From NCBI GenBank assembly GCA_010645155.1, contig CM021316.1, positions 12,131,311-12,195,310 of the forward strand: DNA of 64,000 bases, read 5' to 3'. The stretch is from Tigriopus japonicus. Its lineage: Eukaryota > Arthropoda > Copepoda > Harpacticoida > Harpacticidae. Shown here in pieces: positions 23,316 to 35,860 of the stretch (position 1 is the stretch's first letter; every line of letters begins with the position of its first letter). A program made the translations under genes and the position numbers. A model generated the notes under the pieces. It was not told the DNA's origin and made no database searches. It was given only the letters and a program-made list of their open reading frames with translations.

Positions 23316-25489
23316 TTTGAGCTGATTTGAAATATTTAGGTATTTTCATGCAAAATTAAATGTTAATGCCCATTTTTCGGACAATGCAATTGTAATTAAT
23401 TACATTTGTGGCGCCTCGTGTTAATTATTCGATTTCCTCTCAATTAGTTTTCTTGCTCGATATTGATATTCCGATGTTCACTCCCTTTTTGGAAAAATAA
23501 ACTTGCCAGAACCTCAACACATTTTTCGGCGAAGTAATTGCAATTAATTGCATTTTTCGGCAAAGTAATTGTAAAATATCCAAATTTTAACCACCAACAA
23601 TTTTCAAATAATTGACCTAACCCTGTTCTTAATCTATATAAACGTCATTGCAACAAATTTATTTTAAATCCCCACGGTTTGCATTTGAGATCAAGAAGTC
23701 ATTCTTAAATTCCGAAAACTTTTGAGACCATTTTTGAGGCGTTAATGCAATACTGGATAAGAATTTGAATTCGGTTAAACAAGTCATGGGCAAAAACACT
23801 TCTGTGTTAGTCAGAACTCACTCAAATATAAATATTTGAAAAAATACATGTAGTGAGAGCAGTGTTGATCTCAAATATTGGAGAATCTATTTCGCGGATC
23901 TAATTTCAACAGCCTTTTTGATCGGCATTCTCGAAGGACCAAGCAAGAAGGTCATTACATCAATTTAGACAAACGGTTAAGTAAATTTCGACAATATTAA
24001 AGGTAGACACACAAATAAACACTACTTGAGAATTGGTTTCAAGAAAACGTTCAAACAAATATCTTTAAGCATGTTTTAAGTGACTTCATAACGTATTTTT
24101 GCCCGTGAACTAATTAACAGAATTCAAATTTATATCCATTTTTGCATTAACGCCTTGTGGTCTCAAAAGTTTTTGTAATTTAAAAATGACTTCTTAACGT
24201 GTCCCTAAAAAGCCATCAGTGTTCAATGTTTTTTGAAATATATGGTTATGATTCAAACATTTTCATAAATATTTTGATGCGATTTACTTAAAGAGCATTT
24301 AAATATTTGACCTTCAATTCTCAAATAGTTTTTGCCACTCTACTTATCAACATTTCTCGACAGTCTCGTGTTATGCCGTTTATCTTATGTTTTAGAGCGA
24401 CCTTGTCAGCAAATTTCTAAAATCTCTCGTCAAATGCATCTTTTAGGCAAGGCAATTTGAAATTTAGCCACTGTACTATGATAACGAGGGTTGGAGAATG
24501 ACAAGTATTGGTGAGTGAAGGGATTATTGAAATAGAAATGAAATGTCAATAATGTGTGAATACCCCGAGTTTGAAAACATCTAAGTAAAGATCAGATTCG
24601 AAGTGGTCATCTGAAAAATAATCCCTTGTTGATGTTCATAAACGTAAAGACTCCATGATTTTTCTAATACATGCGTTAAACTTTTTCAAAAGTTGCTGCA
24701 TGTAAACAAATTTCGTTATTCAAATTAACATCAAGTAGCAATGTCTACATACAGTTTTCTTGTCCCTCAAAAAATAATCAAAAAAATGCAATGGTAGAGG
24801 GATTGAAAAGAGTTTAACAAAGCACTCTTTGCCAAAGTGTTCTTAGCTTAAATTGAGCTTAAAAAGCACAAAAAATTGCACTCGTTTTCCTCTGAATTTA
24901 ATTTGCCATCTTTAAGACAAAAACTAAGTAGACGTTGACCTTTTAATTGCTAGTGTTATGTACTCAATTTGAGGTCGAAATGTTCACTCTTTCAACTGGA
25001 AAAATTCTTTCTCTCTGAAAACGTGTCTTTGTGTTTAAAAAATACATCTAAAAATGTAAAAAAATACAAAATAAAAATCGGGACAACGTGTGCTTCAAAC
25101 TTATTTTTTTCATGCTTATTTTTTTCGGCCGAAAAAAACCGGCCAAGTCGGATTAATCGAGCAAAATTCAAAAGATCATTTTTCCGTTTTTTCGTGCTTT
25201 CTTGAACAATTTTCAAAATTTCTCCCGATACAGCATGTAATCGAAGATTCCAAAAGATCTTCGGACCAAGCATAGGTGCATTTTTTAACAAGCAATTAAA
25301 AAAAAAATAGTAACTTTAGAATGGTAAAAGTAATGTTGAAAAATATTGGGATTTGCAAAGAATAAGGATGAAAAATGTGCATAAAAAACCAAACACAAGT
25401 GTCCCCAAGTCAACAAGAGTTTAGTTTTAACTGTTCAATTCCTGCTTTTTGCAGGATCATTCTTGAATCTCTTAACATGAAATGTAGTA
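23316..25489. other. No gene recognised, 2.2 kb AT-rich
   Basis: Contains repeated TTTTCGG..AATTGTAATTAATT-type motifs near 23,370-23,580 and a short palindrome, TTTTTTCGGCCGAAAAAA, at about 25,121. No coding. Confidence 0.5.
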
Positions 25490-25612
25490 TTGAAACAATA
25501 GAAAGTCTCTCCTCTAACAGCATTTAAGGCAGGATTAGACAAATTTTTAAATACTAATCCTGATCAACTCACTATTCAAGGATTGTTCAGATCTGCCAAC
25601 AATATTTTTATT
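25490..25612 (+). mobile_element. L1x 3' fragment
   Basis: About 120 bases matching the end of L1x: a CTCTAACAGCATTTAAGGC-type stretch, then GGATTAGACAAATTTTTAAA and GATCTGCC. The flank from about 25,695 onward resembles the sequence after the assembly gap at 14,440, so the fragment and its flank were probably duplicated together. Confidence 0.75.
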
Positions 25613-26562
25613 ATGTATTTTTTAAATATTAAACTTTAATTATTTTTATTTTTATTTTAATAATAAATTTATAATTATAATAGTATAATTTTATTTTTAT
25701 GTATACAATTTTTGAAGCGTGTATGTCACGAAACCCAATATTTGAAAAGTAAAATATGTAAGCATCATTTATGCTTTTGATTCTACTTTTTCGTCAATCT
25801 TCTCTAACATCAACTTTGAAGACAGTTCCAGTAAACTCATTATCATTAAACAAAAATTCTGGCTTTTATTGGTTTGCCAATCATTCCAAAATTAAGACAT
25901 TAATCCATCCATGGCATTTTTCTCTTCACATTAGGAGCAATTATAAGATATCCAGAAAATTATCAGAGACAAGGTTAATTAAACACAATCTATTTGAAAT
26001 CTTTGTGCATCTTAAGAATAATCTTATTATCTTTCTTCACAACTCTCTTGTTACTGGTCAATATTTATATCAAGTGTGTCGCTCAAAGTGATGGAGCAAT
26101 TACGTTGTTCATTCTTAATAGTAGCTTAGGGAAGAATGATTTTTTAGATACATTAGTAAATTTCTGAAATGCAATACAATACAACACAAATCTTTATCAA
26201 GTGTGCGATGGATACATCATGCTTACAAAAACTTTCAAACAATTGACATAAATGATTTCTGAAGTCAAGATTTAAGCTATTTAGAGTTTGACACAAACCT
26301 TAAGAACAAAGAAAATTTTATTTAAGAGTCACTTAATTTTTTAACTTAAAATTTTGTCAATCTATTGTAAAATCAACATTGTTAAAAGACAATTTCAGTG
26401 ATCTCGTTATAAGTAAACCAAAAAAAACTTTGGTTTTTACTGGTTTACTAATCATTTTAAAATGACCAATTTAACGAATTGGTCCGGATTAATCCATCAT
26501 AATTAATCCTTAATCCGAATTTTCGAAATTTGGATTAATCCAGGAAGCCCTTGTTACGATGC

Positions 26563-27056
26563 TTACTCTGTTCAAGTCGATTGTTCAACCGCATCTTGAA
26601 TATGCCTCACCCATTTAGGCTCCAATGAGTTCAGCAGGTTTGCAAAAGGTCGAGCAGTTCCAAAGATGTTTCAATAGGAACATCACAGGAATGAGAGAGC
26701 TCTCGTATTGGGAGAGGCTCAAGAATTAGGGCTGTACAGTTCTCAGAGAAGGTATGAAAGGTATCTGATACTGTATGTTTTCAAGAGCATTCATGGGCTT
26801 TGTCCCAACCCAGGCTTTGAGATGAGTCAAGAAGTTCTTGGATAAGTTGTAGCGATCGTAGAGGCTCTGAGAGCATCTCCAAATCTTAAGGAAACTAGGC
26901 TAGTTCGAACAATAAAGTCCTCCTCTCTTCTTTATCGGGCTCGTTTATTGTTCAACTTGTTGACTATTAGTCTTCGTCGGGAATATGTAGGAGCTGAAAT
27001 ACTATTCCTGATCAACCCAGTATTCAAGGGTTGTATGGATCTGCCATCTATCTAAT
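26563..27056 (+). mobile_element. L1x 3' fragment with internal deletions
   Basis: Matches the L1x C-terminal region at DNA level (CAACCGCATCTTGAATATGC, AGCAGGTTTGCAAAAGGTCG and the final GGTTGTATGGATCTGCC). It carries small deletions, a premature stop and rearranged pieces around 26,830-26,870. Confidence 0.85.
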
Positions 27057-27539
27057 GCAGTAACGTAAATTATTAATTTTCTTTATAGGGAATCCTTTAA
27101 GCTACCTCCTTTTTCTACCTCCTTTTAGCTGTAATAAAGGAGGCGCAACCCACCCCCCAAAAAATCATAACAGGATTCCCTTAGGCCAAGTATGCATCAA
27201 ATCTCGTTTTTAGTAAACGAGACGTATTTACCATCGAATGACGTCACAAAGTGAAAACGACAGGTTTTATGCGTATGTTTACATCGGTTGCTCATAAAGA
27301 GTAAATAAATCTATCTTGATCTGCATCGATTACCCCACTATCTCCAAATCTCCAAAAGCTTTTGCGAGTCATCAGATTCTGAGAAGATTAGCCATTTTCC
27401 ACGCCATCTTGACCTAATATCTGAATGCTTTTTTCACGATTTATTACGCGATACGCTTTCTCGGCAAGATTTTGCTTGTGCGGATAAAACTTCGCTTTTC
27501 CAATTTTCAGGCCAATCAGATTGTAAAGCCACTACTTAT

Positions 27540-28195
27540 TAGGGCTGATTCTCGAGAATTCTCGCTCGAGAATTCTCGAGAATTTGTCGAAAAAATCGAG
27601 GATCGAAAATTCTCGTGATTTTTCCAAATTCTCGAGAATTTTCGAGGATTTTTTATTAGATTACTCCAGGTTATATTTTGGAATTGATGGCAAAACCGTT
27701 TCATTCAAAACAAAAGTTTCAAGGAAAAGAACAATAGGAGCCATGAGCAATGTTTGAAACCTTATAAACATTTTTATGGTACATTCGAACAAGAAACTAA
27801 CTCGTGAACTAGCCCAAACAAAATCTAACTGGCTTCTCTGTCCAGATTCGAGTCAAGATTCCGTGTCTGATTTTTTTCGAGATTCTAATGGCTGTGGTGG
27901 TGTGTACAAGAAAACCCGGTTTTGAAAATTACAGCTGAGCAAAAATCCGAAATTTCAGAAATTTCAGAAATGATTGTCCGTGAGGTCCAATCATTGTTTT
28001 TCACTCATGTTCATATTGATTTTGGTATGAACTTCAAAAAAAAAAAAATTCAAGTCCTTTGGAAGCTTTAAAAGTACATTTTTTCGCTATTTTCAATTTT
28101 TCTCAAATTCTCGAGAATTCTCGAGAATTTTACTCGAATTCTCAAGAAATTCTCATTCTCGAGAATTGAAATTTTCGAGAAAATCATCAGCCCCA
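27540..28195. mobile_element. hAT-type non-autonomous element H4 (TCTCGAGAAT arrays)
   Basis: Six hundred fifty-six bases. Ends TAGGGCTGAT and ATCAGCCCCA; flanks CTACTTAT and CTAGTTAT (7 of 8). Both subterminal regions hold arrays of the palindrome TCTCGAGAATT, five or more times on each side. No coding. Confidence 0.88.
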
Positions 28196-28804
28196 CTAGT
28201 TATGGCTACAAGAAACTCACTAGAGAGGATAGCCTAACATGAATTTGCTCTTACTTGCATCAACAAAGGAATGGATGAACTTTGAATGAGCACAAGTTTT
28301 GATTCATACCTTACATTGAGTTGAAAGATGAACTATGCTTCATGCTTTGTACAAGTCAACGTGCAGGCAAAATCACAGATGATTGAGACAGAAAATGACG
28401 CTTCTCGTCCTAGAGATTTCAGTTCAACATTTATTTTCACATAAGACGGGCAAAATATGAAAATATGATTTATACATTCAAACCAGTCCAACGAGATTTA
28501 AAGCATAGGGAGCATATTCTGCTTTTTTATATTTTTTGAGTTTTCGCAATATTTCTTAAAGATACTTCCTGGATACAGCAATCCAAAATTCAGCAAAGAA
28601 ACAAAATTTTCTTGAAATTGTCAAGATGGCTTTGATTAGATATGGAAATTAATATCATCGGCACAAAGCATTTTGCGCATTCACTTCAACAGTTTTATCG
28701 TTACTAGTTTTAAAAAATCAATTTTCTAAAAATGCTGAATTTATCAAAAAAACTAACAAGATCTAAAGATCTTAAATTGTTTGTTTCTTTTGGAATGTCA
28801 TAAC

Positions 28805-29834
28805 TAGGGACAGGAATTTTAGACGAATACAAATTTTCGCCTTATTTCATCTTCTCTCGTCTTTTTTACCTTTATTCGTCGCAAATTTATTTTTGTCTAA
28901 TTTGGATTTTATTCGTCTTTTTTCATCTAATTTCGTTTAAACGGCCAAAAACTTGGATTTTCTTGCACTTCAAGCTCTTTAAGCGTTGTTTTCAATTTTC
29001 CAAGCAAATAATACGTAACTTTGAAGAAAGTTCAACGCCAAAGCTGAAGTCAAAGAAATAATTTGATCATCAGTTGCGGTTTTGCAAAAACAAAATACAA
29101 TCCACACTAACAAATTAACTTGAACTCGTTGTTTTGCCCAACAGAAACAGAAAAAAAAGATAACTATTGGGTTGAAAAAGTTTTCAGTATGAACAATGAG
29201 AACAACTAATGTATCTGTCAATCGGACTTCAGCTCTACTGAAAACGCTCCTTAAAATGCATTTTTGAACTCTTGGTTTTTATTTGACATTTTTTTTTTTT
29301 TTTGCGGATTTTTTACTACCGCTACAAGGAATGCGATTCCCTGTAAATTGAAGGATTTCTCCCGACAGCTGCAATTCGATCCCCAACAGGATTCGAACCT
29401 ACGCCATCTGGGGAAGCACTAGGGAACACTCGGCTCTTTTTAGGAACGCATTAGTACGCGCGGCCACTCTGGCTTCCTTGAATATTCCTTGATATTTACT
29501 ACCGAAAATTTCTTGCCCATTAATTACATCCTTTTTTAATTTTCTAGATTTCGCCGTTTTTGCACAAGCAGACAGATTTTCCCCGTCAATAGGGACATAT
29601 TTAAACGTCTTTTTTCGTCTGTACGGGCACTTAATTTGTCTTCTTTCTTACAAACAGTTTCATTCGCCTTTTTGGGAAATTGATTTCAGTTTTACGTTTA
29701 TAAGTAAGGTTCTTATTTTCGTTTTTTTCGTCTTATGGGAACTTTAATTCGTTGGTTTTCGTTTAATCAGTCAATTGAATTCGTCTTTTTTTGTTTAATT
29801 TGATAGTTTTATTCGCCTAAACTTCCTGTCCCTA
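28805..29834. mobile_element. hAT-type non-autonomous element H5, hosting a SINE
   Basis: One thousand thirty bases. Ends TAGGGACAGGAATTTTAG and CTAAACTTCCTGTCCCTA; flanks GTCATAAC and GTTATAAC (7 of 8). Subterminal regions are rich in ATTCGTCTTTTTT-type units. SINE S1 copy c is inserted at 29,290-29,477. Confidence 0.9.
29290..29477 (-). mobile_element. SINE S1, copy c
   Basis: Full-length minus-strand copy with T-tract at 29,290-29,303, the conserved body (CTACAAGGAATGCGATTCCC), box B complement GGATTCGAACC near 29,390, and the head ending GCCACTCTGGCTTCC. It is inserted inside the larger DNA transposon 28,805-29,834. Confidence 0.88.
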
Positions 29835-30315
29835 GTTATAACTAATTTTCAGGAGGGTTGGGTTTAACGATTGTCGGATCTCTGTGACGTTGCCTTTCTC
29901 TTATGCAAGTAGTTTTTGGGTTTTGAGATGGAATAGTAGCCCCATAAAATGAACCGTGTGAAAACAACAATTTCCCTGAATCCTACCTTTAAAAAGCATT
30001 TTTACATCCCAGTTTGAGCACTTTTTAAGGATACCATAAGGCATAAAATAAAACTTTTAAAGCTCTTTAGTTTTTTTTTTTATTTTAAATATATTTTTTA
30101 TTTTTTATTCATTATAAATACAAGTGCCCAAGAAATTATTATTTCTAGGGCACGTACTTGGACTTGAAAATTTTATCAATGTTTTTTTAAGTTTTTGCCC
30201 AAAATGGGCAAGATTCAGGTTTTTGGGGGTTGGGAAAATTTTAAATTTTTTTGTCATTTTTATGGAGAACACGAGACCTTCTTTCTCAATTTTCTTCCAT
30301 TTTTTGCAAAATTTA

Positions 30316-31112
30316 AGATCTCTTCAGCCACGCCCTCCAAACATCTCTTTCCCCCAGACTGAATGGAGTCAGCCATTTTTTTCATAATAAAAAGGGGCCC
30401 AAGGACATTCCAGACAACCATCATCGGACCATTGCCTTGGAAAACCTCTTCTTGAAGATGATATCCACCCTCTTAGCTGCCCGCTTCTCCGGATTGGCCG
30501 AGGATTGGAATCTCCTTTCCGAGTTTCAATTGGGTTTCCGGAGAAGCAGTTCAACCAACTTGGCAGCCACTCTCCTCTACGAAATCATGCATGCAAACAT
30601 CAGCAACAAGAGGAGAGCTTAAGGATGCTTTGTAGATTTTTCCAAAGCATTCGACAGGGTGGACCGAACGCGGTTATTACTCAAGCTTCAAGTGTCGGGA
30701 ATTCCGCAACCAATATGTGTCCTGCTGGCCAATATCTATGCAGGACTAAGATGCTTCGTGCGTTCTGGTGGGGATTTATCCCCCTGCTACCTCATATCCA
30801 TTGGCCTTCTACAAGGGGATCACCTATCCTCTTCCATCTTTATACCCGACGTGCCCGATACTCTTCCTCATCAAGGCCCCGACCTTAACTATAATAGAAT
30901 ACAATATCTACATTATGCATACGACCTGGTTCTTTTGGCTGATTCAGCCGTGGAATTGCAAAATGGCGTCAATGCTCTTCACGGTTATTGTCAAGAGAAC
31001 GGCCTTCAAGTCAACACCATCAAGACGAAGGCCATGGTTTTCCATAAAGGACGTCTGCCACCCACCTCCTTCCACATCAACAACAGTCTGACTGAAATCG
31101 TCAAGTTTTTTT
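30316..31112 (+). mobile_element. Non-LTR retrotransposon L2x, copy c, 5' and 3' truncated
   Basis: RT fragment with FQLGFRRSSSTNLAATLLYE, FVDFSKAFDRVDRTR, LLQGDHLSSSIF and the catalytic box changed from YADD to YAYD at about 30,918. It still contains the stretch between RT motifs that copy a lost. Frames shift at least twice, and homology stops near 31,112 where EIVKFF runs into T-rich unrelated sequence. Confidence 0.82.
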
Positions 31113-32975
31113 CAAGTATGTTTTTTTCCTATTTGCAATCAAAATATTTAATATTTCAAAGTTTGCTTAAGTGGGGTTTCCAAACTTTTTCAAAATTATT
31201 TCATGGTTTTGATCCATTTGCCAATTTGGATCAATTTAAAATTTGTTGTTTTACCGAAAAAACTCCAGTTTTTTTCGGCCAAATCCGGGTCCCATAAATT
31301 GTCTATATCGCATCAGATCAAGTGTTTTAAACTTCACCATTGCCTCTCGATAAGAGTTTGCTTACAAATTAGGCTTTGAAGATGATTTCAAAAATACCTT
31401 TAGACGGTCTTAACTACAGACCTGTAGTCTTAAAGTCATTGTAATTGCTTTATATAAGAAATTTAATTTCATACCCAATGATCCGAATCTCTTTCTACTT
31501 GAGCTCAAAAAGTTGGATGCAAGTTCTTTCTAGTCAATCAACCTGACAGGGCAGTGAACGCTTACAAGTGTAATATCAACGATAGAATTATTGATTATTT
31601 TAAAACATTGATGTTTATTGGACCTTCGCCTTGTGCAAGATTAATCGCCAAAGCAGCTTTGAGTGACATTCTAATGCACCCAAAGCTGTTAAGATGAAGG
31701 CGGCTTAATTGAAAAAAGAACACAACTCACCGAGAGAGATGTGCTTTTCTTGAACAGAGTCGAACCGAGCACCAATAGCTCACTGAAATTTGTCAAACAA
31801 TGAAAAGCTCAAACAATCCGCTCGTGTGCCGATAAGGAAGGATTCTTTCATAAAGTATTTATTGCAAAGGCGTCGTATATCAATATTATTGATTTGCCGT
31901 TCTACCTCCTTCACTGATGTGGATTCCAACAACACCCAAGGGGTAAATAAAAGTCAATCTACCAAATATTAATGTCTTAAAAACCTTTGTTAAAAGAACA
32001 TAAATAAAAAATAAAAAAGGCATAATCTCGGACAGATTTTAAATTTCATACACGGATATTATTGATAAGAAATCATTTATCAATTCCATTATATGCAATT
32101 ACGATCGCGTTATGTAATCATTCAATATGTTATTTTCATGTTCTTTAATCTAATAGCTCAGTTCTGCATACCTTCAAGAAAAATATGTTATTCATCTGCC
32201 TGTGTCTGTAACTTCTACAAAAGACACTAAACTGGAAACTCGTTTGGAAGTCATCAAAATCGAGAAGTTTTGATTGAAAAAGTTATTCATTGTTGTCTTT
32301 GTTCTGTGAAACTTCATGACCAAGAAATTTGGATGTTGATTCATCACTTTCAATTGAATTTCGAGGCGTACGTTGCCTTAAAAACAAGATATTGCTGAAT
32401 TACAGGGTAGTCTCAAATCTGCGTCCTTTTAGCTTAGCTAATTAGTATGTTGTGAAAATCAAGTTTAAAAAGTTGCCTCGTGATAAAAGTCGCAACTGAA
32501 CTTGTCTTCAACAAACATTTTTTTCATTCATTCCTCAAAATAAATTGCACTTTCACACTTACAGACCTTGTTATGAAAAGACAAGTTTTTCCCCAAATAG
32601 AACCGGAAAATGTTGTTTTCAGCGGATATTTCTGTATCGGTGTCTCCTCCTTTGTTAAAGCTCATAAAGATCCTTCGTCCTTAAAAACCTTGAAAAACTC
32701 TTTTTTTTTGTCTCAGTGAGTGGGCCCTTTTGATTAACAAGTGTTCATTTTTTGTTTGGAAGAATTCTTTATTTGCACTCTAAAAGCTGAACCTTGTAGC
32801 AACCCTGTAGCTTGTAGGCCAATATTTGTCGCTCTTTCAAAAAGCCAAATATGCATATCCTACCCATTTAGATAAGGCAGGCATGGGAAATTTAGTCCAA
32901 GGCACTAAATCAAGGATCAAAAGATAAAAAATTGAATCCCATATGAAGTGTAAATAAAGTATTAGTAATCAAAAA
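31113..32975. other. No gene recognised
   Basis: Mixed AT-rich sequence downstream of the L2x fragment. Open stretches around 31,790-31,970 and 32,480-32,719 have no splice or repeat support. Confidence 0.5.
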
Positions 32976-33426
32976 TGCCCGCTATTTCTGCGAATCCTTG
33001 AAATATCTAATGGTTTTCGATCAAGCAATCTTCATATGCCGCTTCCTAACTCTTTTGAACTGAGATATCTTTTCCGCAATCAGTGCAACAGAAATTCAAC
33101 ACAAAATTGACCTGAATACAGAGTAATCTACTTCTTATTTTCAATCCCACACGTCAACTTGAGCCACCACGTAAAAGGTCTGAAAATGATAAGCCACTTA
33201 TTAGTGGGATTAAACAAGGATCATTAAATACCTAAATGCCTCGGCTACTGGCAAAATCTTTTTTTTTTATTTTTTTTATTCTGTGCCAGACCGCGAAAAA
33301 TCTAATCAAACCAAACTTTCAATTGGTAACTCAAAGCTCACATGCTTAAATGGACGAATGAAAATGAAACGGGTGAAAAAAATGAAAACCTTTAGAAATT
33401 TCAAGGATTCGCAGAAATAGCGGGCA
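32976..33426. mobile_element. 451-base element with perfect 29-bp inverted ends
   Basis: Bases 32,976-33,004 (begin TGCCCGCTATTTCTGCG) are the exact complement of 33,398-33,426. No duplication is visible at the borders. The middle contains the segment at 33,226-33,300 shared with 21,311-21,420. Superfamily not identified. Confidence 0.82.
33226..33345 (-). repeat. Duplicated segment of unknown nature, copy 2
   Basis: Homologue of 21,311-21,420, lying inside the 451-base element with 29-bp ends. The minus-strand frame reads HVSFELPIESLV, then TGA, LDFSRSG. Confidence 0.4.
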
Positions 33427-34170
33427 CTTATCTTATCATCTTATTCAACGTATGTATGTGGAAAAATGTCTAGATAACGTTTCTAGGCAAAAAGTGACAC
33501 CTATAACGTTTCGAAGTCGAAGGAGTTGATGCTCAACCTTCAAAACTAAGAAAGTGAAAGGAAAGAAAATGCAGTCCACGAAAAAGAGGAAATTGGCATA
33601 ATCATCAAGAAACTTGCAATTACAAAATATCTTTAATCTAAACCATCTTCTAATCACGGCTTTGTAAATATCAGTGGGCGAACCTACGGTCATTCATTAA
33701 GTTAAGGCAATAATTAAGGCAAGTTGGCGTTACGATATCCAAACAAGATTAACATGTCTCTAACAAATCAATATGTTCTAGCTGCAAACCTTTTTAACTC
33801 CGCGAAACTGGTTTAAAACTTCCAATAATCCGACATGTCAACACCACGATAAACCAAATCTTTCTGATATTCAAAATGTGTCAAAAGACATCAAGAAAAC
33901 AATGCATGGTTTGTTTTTGCTGCGTTTAAACATTTCGAATCTAATCGGACACGAAAATGAAAAGTTGTGGTGCACCGATCTTGCGAATGATCTTCATAAA
34001 TTTAGAGTTAGACTTAACTCTGTCCAAGGCAAGAAAAGGCAAATATAAGGTTTACAAATCACAAACATCTCTTCAATCACTTTTGAATTTCAGTCAAACT
34101 TGTTTTGTCAAAACTGCGCATATTAACTTTTATTTGATTCATTTATGATATGTACACGTACTACTACGGA
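33427..34170. other. No gene recognised
   Basis: About 740 bases between the 29-bp-TIR element and the 34.2 kb frame; nothing convincing on either strand. Confidence 0.5.
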
Positions 34171-34174
34171 CTAG

Positions 34175-34417
34175 ACATGGGAGAACGAGATATCAGTAGA
34201 AGAAGTTTATTCTAGGAACAACGATGAAGAAGTGGATGTATCACAAAAGGCAGAATGGGATAAGCACAGCGAGAAAAAAACGTTGTTGATTTTATGCTCC
34301 GTAGTGTTGCGCCGCCCTTTTCTGGTAATTCTGTTCTTTCCTGTTCTGCGCTCTATCAAATATTTCAAACGGTCAGTTGCTCCGCAACAAACGGTCGAGA
34401 ATGAGATGCTATCGTAG
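34175..34417 (+). CDS. Possible exon or short ORF, unknown, with membrane segment
   Basis: An open frame of about 80 codons follows a ctag at 34,171-34,174. It has an acidic stretch (ISVEEVYSRNNDEEVDVSQK) followed by a basic-hydrophobic one (LLILCSVVLRRPFLVILFF). The composition looks protein-like compared with the surrounding AT-rich DNA, but neither splice partner nor homologue is evident. It could be chance. Confidence 0.25.
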   Translation, partial: TWENEISVEEVYSRNNDEEVDVSQKAEWDKHSEKKTLLILCSVVLRRPFLVILFFPVLRSIKYFKRSVAPQQTVENEMLS

Positions 34418-35628
34418 AATTTTAGTGAAGCAATGAGACACCAGAGGCCACGACGGTGCTACGGAGTAAACAAAAAGGCCCAGCTGATGTTTACTGAGCT
34501 TCCCTTATTGGTTACATAGGAAGGAAGAACGCATTAAGAAAGCTCATGGGAGAGTAGAAAAACTCGAATACACCACCATATAAAGATTTTTTAAACTTTA
34601 TTTTTGTATTCTTTGTCTTTAAATATTTCTCTCGCAGTTCAAGCAAGACGTGGAAAGCATATGGCTCTCTGTATGCAGTTTAATCCCTCTTTTACCTTTT
34701 ATGCATAGCTCACAGATCTTTAGCGTTACTTTTTGAATTCATTGTGTGGCCATTTATTTACACTTAAAAAAGTGCTTACCTTTATAAACAACGTTAAATG
34801 AATCAGCGGGAACTATGAGCCAAACTTTAACCACGACTTGATTCACACAAGGAACAGGCAAGGGCATAACATAGTTAGCCAAAAAGTTTTTCATTTGAAT
34901 ATCTTGTGATCAGAAACAATTATTAACTTTGATTGCAATGTTTTGAATTGACCTTTTTTGGAATTTGGAACATTCTTAATCATTAACATTTATGCGCAAG
35001 CCTTTGATAGTTGAATTCAAACTCAATCTTAAGGGTTTATTGGTTTGAACATCCGATTTATCAAATAAAGAGAGAAGACAGAGAACATTCAAGTATGACA
35101 AGGACGAGTGACGCAACAAAATAAACATTAACATTTCGTTAGGGAAGAAATATTTGCAGACTCAAGGCACAACTGAAACTAATCAAACATTGCCGGTTTC
35201 TTAGAATATAGGGAATGAGGTTACAAAACCAAACCATTCTGATAGAGGAAAAGAAAAGTTTGGATCGAAATCGGATATCGGCCATGTTCTAGTCTGAAAA
35301 TCATGTTTGAGACAGCTCGAGTCCGAAATGAAGTAGGGGCAGATTCCAAAATTACTATCTGGAAAGCCTGATGACAAAAAATATCTTTACCCGACCTTTT
35401 ATCATTTTGGGGAAAAAATTCATGTCTCCTGGAAATTCTAAATAAGGTTGGCTTTCCGCTCTTGCCAGGCTAAATTTCGAGGCCTAAATATTCCTTTCCT
35501 TCGTCTTAATAAATTTGATCTTTTTGATGTCACCCTTCACTTTTATAAAACTGAAGCATGTGTCTTTTCAAAGTACTCTCATTTTATTGGTCAAATATTT
35601 TTTTAATGATGTCGCATTCCATTCGATT
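34418..35628. other. 3' flank of innexin B, no other gene
   Basis: The innexin B 3' UTR must begin at 35,628 and run left. TTTATT/AATAAA-like hexamers are frequent in this AT-rich DNA, so the cleavage site cannot be fixed. Confidence 0.5.
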
Positions 35629-35860
35629 TTACTCATTAATGATTTCATTCTTGATCAAGAATTTATCTTCTTCTTTACTAATACCTTGAGATTTATTAAG
35701 ACCGTTGGAGATCTCTGTCATGAGTACGTCAAAATTTGAGGGCTCCAAGTTCTGAGAAATCTTGGAAAGGAGTAGCCAATCACCAAATTGAAGATCCATG
35801 CTCAAACCGTTGCTATTCGAGGATCGCTCATAGGAGAATCTCGATTTTTGGTGAATAAGT
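35629..35860 (-). CDS. Innexin B terminal coding exon (C-tail)
   Basis: Found by phase and motif. Acceptor gcattttcag|A completes the split Arg codon, followed by LIHQKSRFSYERSS, the tail motif FGDWLLLSKISQNLEP and an acidic end to a TAA at 35,631-35,629. GDW followed by a short hydrophobic helix is the usual C-terminal feature of innexins. A 48-base stretch around the stop is repeated exactly at 36,351-36,398. Confidence 0.88.
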
